Assembly (NCBI GenBank): GCA_038496675.1
Contig: CM076663.1
Location: 18,633,290-18,697,289 of the forward strand
Source: Rachycentron canadum
Lineage: Eukaryota > Chordata > Actinopteri > Carangiformes > Rachycentridae
Direction: 5' to 3'
Length of the DNA stretch: 64,000 nt
Below are positions 11,221 through 25,686 of the stretch, one piece after another. The position numbers and the translations under genes were made by a program. Position 1 is the first letter of the stretch; every line of letters begins with the position of its first letter. Below the pieces are notes generated by a model, which was not told where the DNA came from, made no database searches, and saw only the letters and a program-made list of their open reading frames with translations.

Positions 11221-14200
11221 CTGAGACAACAAAGATGTTAATGATTAACTCAATTATTAATACCTAAATCTGAGTCATCTGTGAATATTGCTCTGGCGTC
11301 AACATTGTTCGAATTAATTTTTTCAGGGATATGACTCACCCTTGGTCCTGGGAGACCAGGGTTTCCTGAAGGTCCTTGTGGCCCTGGAGGCCCTATATCT
11401 CCAGGTGGTCCTGACATGCCCATCATTCCTGTGTGGCCCTTTCTGCCTGGGGGTCCAGGGTTTCCAGGCATTCCTGGATCTCCGGCATGTCCTTTATCTC
11501 CCCTTATTCCTGGGTCACCCTGGATAAGATATCAACCATTTTTAGGCTGGAAGTCCTTCAAAATAACCGAGGGGCAACTTAGTGGGCAGTGAGGAAGCCA
11601 TAAATGAGGAGTAGAATAAATTCCTTATGTACCAACTATGAATGTAAAATTGGCTTTGGAATTTATACCATAAATTGCTAGAAATCATCCAGGCTGCTTC
11701 ATTTTCTGTGTTAAATTGCTTTCTACTGCTTCTACCTGCTTCTTCTGTCCGTTGTGTCGGAGGTTTTATTTTAACCCACCAGGCCACGATCACGTCCTCT
11801 GTCCGTGTTTCATTCATAGTTAGATAATAGGCTGATGGCCGGTGAAATTTAGCTGTGAGCTTCATCCACATTTCATAAAACAAAAATCATAAAACATAAA
11901 CCGCAAACTGGTGAAGCTGCGTGAGTAGACAGTGTCCAACAACACTGTCAAACAGCCCATTCAAGTAATAATGTCTAAATTTACATGAGTAGCAACACAT
12001 ATAAACTACTCACAACCTGTGGTCACTAACAGACAATTTGACAAATACTTAATTAAAAACATGATATTTTATCAAATTTACTTACAGAGCAAGTTCATGG
12101 ACTAAGTTAATCAAAAAATAATTCTCTGTGTTTTGAAGTGTTGAAACTGAGGTGAGTAATTATTAATGTCCGGATGGAAATGATTTGTGAAAAAAGGGCA
12201 ACAACAACACTAAAAGTGCGTGTATGATGCCTGTGTGTTATGATTTGACTCAGTTAGGGCTCTAAGAATAGGCAGTGTGGCAAAATGAGTATTATTACAC
12301 TACTCATACACTGTTCACAGCTGTTGAGAGGTCACTATCTGGTCATATCCACATTAACGTCAAATATAAATCTGACAAACAGCAGCAAGAAAAAGTGAAT
12401 TATCTTAAAATATGATCAGATCTCCATCTTGGCTACAACAAAGAAAAGCACAAACCACCTTAAACAATAACACATAACTCATTGTGTTGTTCTTTTTCTC
12501 AATGAAAACTGTATATTATTCAAACCTTCACAGTAGAGATTGTGTATGTGAACCCAGAGGATATAAAACCTGGGGTCACACCAATGAAAGCAGATTGAAG
12601 GTTAGAGCAACTTTGACTTATAAAGAACACTCCAACATTTCGAGTTCTGTTATTCACAGGCAGAAACTGCTGATGTGAATCGTGCCTCACAAAAAGAAAG
12701 ATCTCAGCAGACTTAGGATCAATAAATGTTGATTTACTCTCAAAACAAAACCATCTCTGCTCTGAAGTTTGCCAAAGAGCAGCTTGATGCTCCACAACAA
12801 GAGACACAAAAGAGTACAATTGTGTTGTGTTATAAGCTTAAGCACACTGTGTTTGTCTACATTTAGACTTGGAGATGAATACCAGATCACATTTAATGTT
12901 GAATTAAGGCAGAAAACCAGGTCGTTGTAATGGGTTCACATCCTTTTTATTGCTCTTATGTACTCTACAAAGACATAACCACCTAATCTAGTACACCCAT
13001 ACACAGCCTTGCACTATTTGAATTCTTCTTTATAGATTGCAGCAACTGATGTATATACAGATACCATATACAGATATGTTGTTCATTTGTTGTTTTTATA
13101 CATATACTTATTCATATCTGTGTTTTCGTGTTTGTTTTTGCTTCTCTTTGTTCAGCTGTACTAGGGAATCCGAGTCATAGTGCTTGTATCTGCAAACAAA
13201 CCTGGACAATAAAGAGAATTCTGGTCCAGATAATGTATTTGTTGAGCTCCGGTTGTACTCACCTTATCTCCTTTGCCACCACGATCACCCACTCTGCCTG
13301 GCATCCCCTACAAACCAAAAACAGTGGACGTGAGAAAGAAATCCAGAATACAGTAAATGATACGATACGATACGATACGATACGATACGATTACGCTTAT
13401 GCTTACCTGCTTTCCCTCGGGTCCCGTTGGACCAGCTGGACCCTGGAGATCAAGATTAAAATCAAAGTTGACATAACCAACAGCTGCTCAAATCTGGGAT
13501 CTGAACTCATTCTTTTAATCAAAACACACACACACACAAAAAAAAAAAAAATCCCCCACTCACCGCAGGGCCTTTAGGCCCACTAAATCCTGGTAATCCT
13601 GGGTTGCCGGCCTCTCCCTTGTCTCCCCTGAGACCCTGTGTGACAGCAGAGACGTGGCTGTTCATCACATGGCACACACGTGGCATACTGTACTTGTGTT
13701 CTAAAATCCTCGCTCATTACTGAGGATTCAGCAAGATTAACATTTAGCTGCAGTTCTTATCGACATGCAGCAGTGTCCTGGATAAAAATCTCATAAACCA
13801 ATCTTGCGGTGGGACGTGCCAGCTTGAAGAGATTAAAATTCATATTTACAAGGGACATGGGGGCCTGAAGACAAGCTGGATATGGCAGCTGCAGAGTGCA
13901 GGAATTTTCTGATGTTAGCAGAAATCACAGGATGATTCTTGTTCTCTTCTTCACCTTCACTTGTCAAGAATCCTCTGCTATTGTTGACATGGGTACTCAT
14001 CTGTATCTTCCTCCTCTCACTACACAATCCTTTCTTTGCATGGTAAATTTGGTCATCTGATAACATTACCCTGCCTCTAAATACCTTCAGCCGCCGCTGA
14101 AATCACATCCATCTCGTCCTCTAACCTTCCTGCATCTGGTTCCCGCCCCTCCTCCGTCCTCCTGGCTATTCCTGATGATCTGCTCCCTCTGCCGATCTGA

Positions 14201-17200
14201 TATCATCGGCTCCTCTCTGATAGCTAGCTGCGTATCGCCTGCCCTGCAGTTAGCAACAGTCACTCTTCCTCCCGGGAGTCACATCCCTCAGCCCGCGGCC
14301 CGGCGTGCAGCTCCCTCTATTTCTTTCCAAAACATTCTGTTGTGGCTGACACCAACGTGTCGAGCTCTCTGTCTTCATTTGCTGCATTTTATTTCCCTAA
14401 CGAATGATATGAGTCGTGATGACCTCTGCTTGGTGTCCCTCTCCCTCCTTGTCATCTACAGTCCCAGCGTCTCCCTATAAACTCCCTAATCACCGAACCC
14501 TCACACGCTTTAATTAACCTCATCTGTGTGCTGAGCGAAATTGCACGATGGGCTCGAGGGCTCTGATTTCTTTATGAGGGCTACGACAGACACTTCGAAA
14601 TGACATGTTACCAGAGCGGAGGCCTTTCTGTGGCCAGGAACGTGCAGAGGAGCGTTAGCTATCAGTGTCATCAGCGCCGTGGCCCTGAGAGCTCAATGCA
14701 CGGCAAATAAGAAAAACACGCAAACAGACAAAACACAGAACACATTCAGAACACATCTTCATCAGTTTGACAACATGTGCTGGAAACACTCACGACACAA
14801 CACGAGTGTTTCCAGGGGACAATAAAAAGTGATGAACCTGGCTGGGACGCACTGGTTCAACTTTTAACTTCAAAAGTCACAAAGCATTAAACAGCAAGTG
14901 CGTCCCAGCCCGGTTCATCACTTTTTTATTGTCCCCTGGAAACACTTGTGTTGTGTTGCGAGTGTTTCCAGCACGTGTTGTCAAACTGATGAAGATGTTT
15001 TCTGAATTTTTCGGTTTTGTCTATTTGCATGTGCTGCAAAGTGTTGAGGTCTCAGGGCCACTGTATTTTTTTTAGAAACATGTTGCCGATTTCTGTTTCG
15101 CTGTGAGTTAGTGATTTTCTTTACTTTACTTTTTTTTTCTTTTCAGCTCTCAGTGGTTTGAGCTGGATGAAGCGTATTGATGAGGAGGAGATGTCCTGTA
15201 CTGTGTCACAGGTATGTTCCCTGTCAGTGCTACCTGCTGCCTCTTTGGTTTGTTGTGCACTTTACATGCAGACAGTGTCACTAAAACACACTGCAAAACA
15301 CAAAACAGCCTCTATGGTTTCAGGGAGAAATGTTACGAGAAAAAAATTACAAAGTTGGACCAAGTGTCAACCCACTGTGACGTCACCCATTGGTTTGTGA
15401 GGTGCTGTTTTGAAGCCTCAAGTCTGTAATTTGTTTTTTTGAAACCAGATGAAACCATATTTGGAGGAGAAGGTGGAGCTGAGGAGAAGTGAGGGGTGGA
15501 TCTGACCTGCTCTGTACTATCCTGATTGTGTGGTACAGTCTGTCAATCACACAGAAGCCACGCCCTAATTCATAAGGTATTATGGTATATTTTCCTCTAA
15601 ATGGACCATCATTTAAAAAATGATCATGTTGTATTGAAGACTTGAAACTAGAGACTGAGACCATAAACTCATTAGGAAAACATTTACTGAGCTAATAAAT
15701 TAAGGGAGAAGTAGGAACATTTTCACATAGACTTCAATACAAGCTGACTTCTTTAACAAACAGTGGAGTCACCCCCTGATGGTCATTGGAGAGAATGAAG
15801 GTTTAAGGCTCTTCAGCATTGGCTTCACTTTTCAGACCCAGAGTCTGTGTCTAAATTTTTATATACAGTTTATGGTTTGGACGTTATTCTGTTTACAAGC
15901 TGTTGTCAAGCTGGAATGTAACTCAAAGTGGCTGAACTTCTCCAGGCAAAGCTCCACAGTCAGGGGTTTTCTTCTTTTTTATTTGAGACATTAATGGGTT
16001 CCTTCTTTTGGTAAACTTAGGAGCAATTTTCCATCTACTGAATTAAAAGTAAGAATGCCCATTAATGCCAGAAGTAAAGGTGCTTCGCGATATTTACAGC
16101 TTTCCCCATGATCCTCACACACTCAGTGTTCATCATGGCTTGAAGGCCGACGCCTCAAAATGAAGGACAACCTTGACCAACCGGAGCTTTTTCCCCTGAT
16201 GCACGCTCCTCTCCCTGTCCCACATGACCTTGTTTGCATCATCTGATTATTCAGACCTGTTGTCACCAGGGACCCTGCGTAGGTATTTGGCTATGGATGC
16301 ATTTATGAAACCTCTACCAGACACGCAAATCTGCTGAGGGAATATAGGCCCTGTGGCTCCTGGAAATGGTCCACCACTGTCTGATCTCCCTGCTCTGATA
16401 TTACCTGACAATCTTTCTTTTTTTTTTTTTTTTTTTTCCTACTGGCAGAAACCTGGGTGACTCCCTTCAGTCCCAGTTCACCCAGGGGAAAGAAATGTTC
16501 CCACCCCGGTCAGGACAACATTTACTGCAACCTTCCATCAACAACCTGGCAGCTCATCTCTTCCAAAAATACTTCACATTGTCCTCTTGTCTTCAGTTAT
16601 ATCCCACGTACAGTAACTGTTTGCTCTATCAGCTCTGAAAATACCACTTTCTCCTATTTTTCCTGCAACCTCTTTCTCACTTCACTACTAGGGGATACTC
16701 GGGATGTTGTAACACTGGCTGGCTGCAACACTTCAATCAGTTACGAATCACCAGATTCACTCTATATGTGTGAGGAAGTAGCACCCTGTGGCAGATACAC
16801 ACAATTTTACAAAGAACTAATTCTGAGGGAAAAATGTTTTTTTTGGTTTTTTTTTTAGCTTCTTATTAACTCTTCAAACTTAAATCATGTTAATTGTGTC
16901 TGCGTAGATACCTTTCATGCAAGTTGTCAATTCTAATACTATAGCTGTTAATCTAGTTCACGGTTGCAAGCTAGTTGTAATAACAACGCTGGTGCACATT
17001 TTCACATGTTGTTCAAAATATGATCAAGATTGCAATATAGACAAGTGCAATATCTAAATTGCAAGAGCTGCAGGTAAAATGTGTCACTACATTGTTGGGC
17101 ATTGTTAGCACCATTAGCATTGTGTTGCTACAAAGGTGCTCTGGCCTACAAATCATATTCTCCAGACGTAAAGGACCCAACACAGAATCAATATCATTGT

Positions 17201-20200
17201 TATATTCAAATAGGAAGTAATATACTTCTCACACACACACACATTATCTATACCACGCAGGGTTGCAGGGGGCTGCAGCCAATCCCAGCAGACATTGGAC
17301 CTGGACAGGTCAGCAGTCTGTCACCTGAGATATAGAGACATTTTGAACACACTAAGGTTTTAAAAGAGCTCCGAGGTACAGACAGAAATGTTACAACCAT
17401 CCCAGTCTCCCCCCAAAAAACGCATCTTTCTGTAGAAAATTTGCCACGACTTTGAATCCACGCTCTACTACCTTCTTCATGTGTTTCTATTGTCTGTTTG
17501 CACAGTCATTCACCTGGGAGCTTGTTATACTGACGCAAACAGCTGGACAGAGAGAAAAACTGAATTTAAACATGCAGACGAAGAGCAGCTCAATCAACTC
17601 ACTGGAGTTCCAGGGAGACCCTGTTTTCCTGATGGTCCTGGTTCACCTGGTTTGCCCTGGATGGAAAAAAAAAAGGGACAGAATGTGGAAATTGACAGAG
17701 AAGCAGGGCAAGAGAAATGACTTGATTGTTACTTTGTGTCCGCATGTCTCTGTCTGCTTGACACTGTGCTGCGTCTGTCTTGTGTTTGCATCAGACAGGC
17801 CTGCCAGCGACTCACCGACTCTCCTCTTGGTCCAATAAGTCCTGCTTGTCCTGGAGGTCCCATGGAGCCCTGCAAAAACAATTTCATCATATCTTCTACA
17901 TGTTGAAAACACTATGACTCCCCCATATCTCACCTTTAGGGCACACTTCAGACAAGCATGACCATTTTACAATCTTGACCGAAATGCAGCCTTTACTGCA
18001 GAAGTGAGTTAACTCTCACTTTTTGTGAGTGGGAGGAAAACAGATTCTGCCTTTAGAAGACTTGAGCTGTGAGAACAGTGTGTCTCCGAGCCCTACAGTC
18101 AGAGGATGAGTTAGGTCAAAAGGTTTTTTTCTTCTTTGGTGAAGTGCTACATTCTGCTACTAAACAAACGGGGGTATAAAAGTTCCGTGGCCTTTAAATG
18201 TGTATGTGACAGAGGGATTTCAGTTTTCAGGGATGAAACAATGGTAAAAGATATTAAAGTTAATTTACACAAATACCACTGGACCTTCAGTGTCATACAA
18301 ACATGATTAAAGTTGGATATGTATTTTTTTTATCTTATTGCAAAATAATGAAAAGCAAAACAATGATTAGTCTCAGGTCCTGGGTGACTGAGCCAGGGAT
18401 GAACGTCATATAGGATTTTAGTGACAAGTATTTGCTGTGACGGAAGATGTGTGTGTGTGTAGGGTGTGTGTGTAAGACGGAAAATACATAAAGGAAAGCA
18501 AAGGTCTTATTTATTCTTATGTGGATGTAATGGGGGGGGGGTGTCACAGTTTTGATGGGTATGCATCCCAGAAAATACAACAACTGCAAGCCCTGAAATA
18601 AACCAATGGTGTAATTTCCTCTCTGGATGCAGGGACATGTCCCCATTCATTTTTAAAAATCGTATTTGTGTCACCCTGACTTTTATTATTTCAAGTTGAT
18701 TTTCTTCAAAACATGTCTCTGGATTTTGGTCTCTCACTGTCTTACAACTGCAACCCAGAGGAAAGTAGTGGACGTGGATCCATCTTTTACTGGTCTTAAG
18801 GAGTGAGAGCTTTGTAAATTTGTTTTTGCCCAGGGTTTTGCCTCTCAGGTTACATACAGGTTTATGGGTGAAGGATGTCAGGTAAGCATGCAGCCTGAAA
18901 GAAATACCTCAGGAAATTGCTCGGGGGTGAAAAGGGGGTTAAAAATCATTTTAAAACTCTGTAATATCAAATGAGCGTACCTCCTTCCCAGGTTTGCCGT
19001 CACGCCCGGGCAATCCAGGCTTTCCATCTTCTCCCTGTTTGGCACATATACGAAAATATAGAGAAACTCCAAGAACTAATTTGAGGTGAGGTTTATTTCA
19101 TTTGCAAGGAGAAATTTGTCTTGACTCAGAGAAACTAAAACATTTTGAAGCTTGGATTATTTTTTTTGGATTATTTGTTGTCATATTTTTCAAAAGATGA
19201 AATCATCCAGGTAGCGTGAGACTCTACCGATGAGTGAGGGACCGTGAGACTGAATCAAACATGAAGTCAAGGTCAAACATCTACATTTCTGATAATCACA
19301 TCTTTCAGGATCTAAAGTGTCCCTCTAAAATTAGTGTGGGGAAATTAGCGTGGCAGGCGTTTTATACCAATTTAATTTAATTTAATCCCAATTAGCATAG
19401 CTTTCAGCTAAAATGTTCTAGGTGCTGCTTTAAGCACGCAAGCCACGCAGTCCTGTATAATTCCCCAGCACAGATGAACACACTAATCTCATTAAGCATG
19501 AAAAATTGTATTTAAGGCATTTAATTATGATGCCTAAATTTACATTTACTGCCTTTTGTCTACTTTGGGTTATAACATATTATTGTTTTGTACACAGAAC
19601 AGATGAATGCAAGTTTAACAGGCTTAATCTTAAGGATCTTTATGACCCTTCCACACTGTGCTGTGGCTAAATCTGTATTTCTCATTGAATACAACAGTAA
19701 TTTTTGTAGGCTAATTGCAGCCACACACACAGTGTATTTTCAATGCATGGTGCACTTTTCTATCACACACACACTGCTGACACATTGGGGGCAATTCAGG
19801 GAGCGGTATCTTGCCCTACACCCTGCCATGCAGACTGGAGGAGCCAGGAATAAAACCACTGACCCTCTAATTAGTGGAGACCCGCTCTACTTCCTGAGTC
19901 AAACAATTATTTCAGTAATAGTGAAAATAACTTGTGTGTGACTGACATTTAGTGACAGTGATTAGAAGTAATGGAGGGTAAATCTCAGTGTGTCTATGCA
20001 AACGCTAACACTAAAACGTTGTCTGGGTGTGAGGGGTGCGTGGGCTTCGGGGCTGCCAGGGCTGTCCGTAATGAGCCGTGCGACTGGTCACGCCGCTGTG
20101 GCAACCAACCTTTCCTGCGGGTGCATGTTGTTTTGCGAGAGACAAAGCACAAGAGTGATTCTCTCAGAGGAGGTGTGTGTGTGGAAAAAGGGCAAGTGTC

Positions 20201-23200
20201 TGACGCAGCTTGACATCGCAGTGCGGCACGCCAAAACACTGACTGTGGCTGTGAGCTCCTGCAGTGAACGGCTGCAGTTACAGCTGTGAGCAGAGGGGGA
20301 TGGACATGATCTGATGTTCTTTATCTCTCTGCGGTTTTAAAAGCAAAGATTCCACAGACTTCAAATCCAGCAGTGGCGATAAAAAATGGAAAATGTTCTT
20401 TTTTACAGTCTGGGCTGTCGGCTTGTCATGCGATCAGTCAGGAGCTTTTAAATGTTGTATGTAAGAGATTTAAGATTGTCATTTAATAAGGATGAATGGG
20501 ATAATTGCAATTGTATGATCCTTGATTACACTATTACATTTGTATATTTCATACAGCTTTCATGGAGGAAAAAAGCCCTGTATAGAGTTTAAGTGTCTGC
20601 TCCATCGTACAACTCCTTTTGACTTGAAAACTGCACACAAATGGAGTAAAAACAATGTCACCTAAAATACACACAAAAAAAATTCTCTGCTTTCCATACA
20701 GTTAGATTCATAAACAATTTTTTCCTCACATTTCTAAGGTGTTTAAACTGAACATTTGTGTCAGCTTTGTCTTTGAATTTGTCTTTGAATTTGTCTTGAA
20801 TAAGCGTAAAAGATGAAGTGTTGCTGCTTGTCATCCTCCAAATTCCTTTGTTACACGTTCATTGTCACTTATGACAGGCAGCAGAAATGATTACATTTAA
20901 TTACAAATGCATTTTATCAATGTGTAGTACAGTGTAAAGTGAGTAAAACAGTTCTGGTCTTAAGAATTGTGCGCTGAACATTGCATCATGCACAATATAT
21001 GCTGGGTCAACAATTATATGTCCTTTCTACCCATTTTTCATTTTGGTAACAGGAGACAGGAAGTCAATGGGGCTCCCTACAGATGCTGAAGATCATAAGA
21101 AATAAAATGGAGGCTTGCAATAAATACTGGTTTCATTAAATGTGCAAACCGACCCCTTCAAATACATAAAAAATACTTAATACATAAAGCTTAGCACACT
21201 GACCTTAGATCCTGGAGGTCCAGGTTCTCCTCTGTGGCCTTTAAAGCCCTGTACAGGCAGAGAAAACGCAATGAATCAGCCACAACAATGTGCACGGCCG
21301 ACTTCTCGCGTCAGATGTGTACAGTGGTGGTCACTTACTGGGATTCCCCTCGGCCCGTTGTTTCCTGGTGGTCCAGGTTCACCTTGCTTGCCCTGGAAAG
21401 AGAACAGAAATAGTTACATCATTGTGTCTTGGTGGATAACTATGTCCAATGTATTTAAATACAGACAATGCTTCAGAGTTGGTTTATTCAAACTTTATTT
21501 CCATTCACTTACTGGTTCTCCTGTTTCACCTGGTCTGCCATCTTTTCCCATCTTTCCAGGCTGACCCTGCAGATCAAGATAACATTGATTATTTAATATC
21601 TTACGATTGCATTTACAACTCATGACTGTTTACACCACACTGTACAAACATGTATATTCATGATGCAGTTCATCAAACAATTTTTCTTACTATCAAGCCA
21701 GGAAGACCTGGTGGACCCTGGATTCCTTTGAGACCTTCTTTGCCCTGGTGAAAACAAACAAACACCAACAGGTCATCATCACCAGTGAAAGAGAAATGAT
21801 TAATGGCCACTATTACCACATGGGCTGGCTGACCTACATACTGCAGGGAGGAGGTTTGTACAATAATGACACATGGGTAATATGGTTTTTGAGGGGAAAG
21901 TGCACAGAGTGCAGGCTGACCTTTTCTCCAGGGGGCCCTGGGGGACCAGTGGAGCCAGGCTGTCCATCGTTACCCTGAAGAGGAAAGAGACAGTGTCAGT
22001 GGAGGTCAACAGAAATAGAAAGGCTGATTATGAGGCCAAATTCAAACAGAAAACGTACATATTTAGACCAATTTGAGTCCTTTTAAATAGTAACTTACAG
22101 GTGTACCCATTAAGCCAGCAGGGCCTGGATGGCCAGGGGGTCCTGGGTGACCCTGTTAATGCAGAAATAGTGATTAAAAAGTAATTACTTGTTTCAGAAC
22201 ATCAAATAGTAATGCATATTGCTTTAAACACAAAGTGAAATAAGGAATAGTGACTGTAAAGAGCAAATATACCTTGTCTCCTTTGTCTCCAGGGCCTCCT
22301 GGAGGTCCTCGATCACCTTTTACACCCTGTGGTGAAAAAGAAAGAAAGACTTTATTAGATGTCACATTTCTAAAGGAAAACATCCATCTGAAAAGCTATC
22401 TGTCAAAAAAAAAAAAAATAAATAAAACCTTCAAATGTTTAAAATATTACCACAGAGTAAGAGTAAGCTGGATGTAGCTATAGTAGCTGAATGTGCTGAA
22501 AATTAAACCTTTCAATCTATTACCTGAGCCTTTAATGAAAAAAAAAAAACAAGGTGACAAAAGCAACTACTTAGTGTTTGTTTGGCCATATGGGAGTCAC
22601 AAAGCGTGCGGTTAGTGTGCAAACTTACCTTCCCTCCGTCAGCTCCAGGGGACCCTTGAGGTCCTGCTGGTCCCGGCGGGCCCTGTAATGACACAGCAGA
22701 GCATCAGTCTCTGTCCAGGCAGACAGCGCAGGGCACCGTCACCTGGTCCTAATTGCCCACTGCTGCCCCCAGAGGAGGCCGAGCTAATGATGCATACAGA
22801 GTCTCTCCATCCTTGACACCAACTGTGACTGATGATGACAAAAGTACAGCTTGGGCCTCATGCATCATACAGAACTAATATGGTGGAGAAGCACACTTTA
22901 ATAATAATAATACACCTCTAAAGATGAGCAGAGTTATCATAATAGACTTTACATAACAGGAGAAGTGAGGTTATGAACAACAGCAATGGAATATTAATGA
23001 CTTTGTCCTACTTGGTAACCATCTTGACCGTCTTTCCCCGGAGTTCCTGGGTGTCCTTTGTCTCCGGCGATTCCTGGAAGACCGGGTGGTCCAGGTGGAC
23101 CCGCAGGGCAGTCTGAGCATATGTCCTAAAAGACATGTTTGTGATGAAGTGTCAGCACCCAAACATAAAGTCTTCTCTTGTTAAAGCAAAGTGGAAATGC

Positions 23201-25620
23201 TCTTTACCTTCAGATTTAGGTCAGCGAGGTCTGCTGCCTTTCCCTAAGAGATAGGGGGTGAAAGGATTAATCAGTCATGGAATTCAAACTCCACTCACTG
23301 GGCAACATAAGGTTCAATTCCCAAACTATCCTTATGTATTTAATATAAGCAACATGGCTAAAGGTATGTCAGCTTGTGAGCAGACACAAACAAAGAACAT
23401 ATTAGTTAGTAAAGATACACAGCTACAGATGCACATACAGATTTTGATACAGAAAACACCTTAAGAATATGAACATTTGAATTATTCCATGTTTGACTTT
23501 AAATGTCTTCTTTAGGGTCTTTGGATTTAAAGCAACCACTCAAGTAGTTTGAGATCAGAAATCAGAAATCTCCCTGAAGGGGATTTATCCACTAAATGGT
23601 CATTGGTGTTTTAGTTCATTCATCTATAAACTTAAAGGGGCTACTTGGAGGTTTTCTCTGATGGCAATGGTGATTGTCACTTGACATGAGATTTGACCAT
23701 TGTAGCGTTTACAAGACAAGTGGTTATAATACTGAGCGGCGCTACCTCTTCAGGGCAGATTAGAGGCTACAGTGATCCTCTCTCAGAAAGTGACAAGGTA
23801 GGCGGGGGCTAGCTGGTTAGCATGCTAACTTCAGTAGAGTAAAAAATGTGATAGAGACGAGATATAGATTCACACAGGTGTTGCTTTCCACCACTGGAGA
23901 CAGCTCTTTGCAAGTAAGGAAATTAGGTTTGTTGCTGAACTTGAAATGTTAGTTCTATACTATAAGTAGACAGCTTTCACTGCTAGCTAGCTATGTAGTA
24001 ATAGTACAACACACAAATAGCTCAATTTTTTGTGGGCGCTAGTTTGACAGATTGTGGCTTTATGTAGTTGTTGCCTATTTAGCATTTGTTTCAGTTCCTA
24101 TTTGTACTGACCTTCCAAATGTAAATATTAATTTTCGTTTTAATTTACTCTGGTCTCATAACTCCTGAGGAATAGCTTAAGATGCTAATTGCTCCATGAA
24201 AACCAAAACAATTCGCTGAAAAACACTACGTCAGCTCCATAGAGCTACGGGGAATATTGTTTTTCTCATCTATTGTAATATTGATATTACAATATATAAT
24301 ACTTGGTTGAGTTAAGCCTTGCAGGTATTTTTTGAAAAGGTTTTTTCACAACATAATCGTGATTCCCCTTATATCCCACTTCATATTCAGTGGACATATT
24401 ACACCTGAGCAAACATCTGGAGAAGAAAGATCACGTTTATAAAACAGCTCGGCTGGTACTGGCTGTTTCCTGGCTGTACTTACAGGCTCTCCAGGTGATC
24501 CCTTCTCTCCTGGCCTTCCTGGTAAACCCTGCAAAGGTAAGTAATTACATTACATTTTTTTATTGGCAGAAAAACAAGTTATTAGATATATTGTTTCCAA
24601 CAAAAAGTAATGGTAATTATAGAAAGGTAAAATAACCATTGGGAGGAAAGACAAATGAAGCTAGGGCAGTGACAGACTTCTTAACACAATGAGACATGCA
24701 GATCAAAAAACTTCAATAATGAATGAATTCATTAATGCACTTACATTATGTCCTGCCGGGCCCTGAGGACCAGCAACTCCTGGTAGACCCCTCAAGCCCT
24801 GAGACCCAGTAAACAGAGATTAGATACACACTTTTGATAAGCATACATATATTTAAAATTCATCTTTTGATTCATCTTTTGATTTTATTTACCGCAGGCC
24901 CACGTTCCCCATTATTTCCTGGGAGGCCCTGTGAAGGACAAGCATTGTAAAATTTAGAAAAGGTGTCATTGAACATACTGCAGGTGGGTGTGATGCAGTA
25001 ACACTGGCTCATACCGGTGGTCCCACTTTGCCTTCTCCTGCAGCACCCCTGTCCCCCGGCACCCCTGGTTCTCCTTGTGATCCTGGTTGACCCTGGCAGG
25101 AAAATAAGCAAAGTTTACTTCACCAGCCTTCTCCACAGATAATGTCAGTCTGGCCGTAATGTTTGGCTAAGAGTCTCACTCGACACAGAAACTGTCACAT
25201 TCAGCCATGCCCACTGATCCCAGCAATAACACAGTGCTTTTAATCTGCGATGGGAAAAAAAACAAACAAAAAAAAAAACACAAAAAATACAATCTGCAGT
25301 TGACATTTTGCTACTCAGAAGAGAAGACGTATTGTTGATGAGGGTGAACGATTTGACACCATAAATCCAGCAAATGCCCCTGTCCAGCCTCTTCCATTCT
25401 GTGCCCTCCACATCAAGCTCTTCACAGCAAACAGCCGGTCATAATCAGAGCAGCGGTCACAGTGCAGTGGACATAGAAATTGCTTTTGCTTTCAACAAAA
25501 ATGAATTGTTTTTCTCATCTGTGCCAGAAAAAAAAAAAAAAAAAAGTTTTCACATCAACAAAAGAGCACCTGTGCATGATAAAAAAAAAAAAAAAACCCA
25601 CCTCTGGCAACCTACAAAAC

Positions 25621-25686
<66 letters not shown>

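Larger units (their letters stand above)
13636..17602 (-). other. Large col22a1 intron with two repeats
   Basis: A 4 kb intron holding a long fold-back element (14679-15062), dispersed family A copy 2 (15358-15875), a T-rich tract near 16420-16438 and a fragment of family C near 17255-17335. A 133-codon + strand frame at 16457-16858 shows no collagen or known motif and I treat it as chance. Confidence 0.6.

Noticed and set aside
16457..16858. 133-codon + strand frame in a col22a1 intron
   Set aside because: No known domain and no splice or codon support; AT- and T-rich end.
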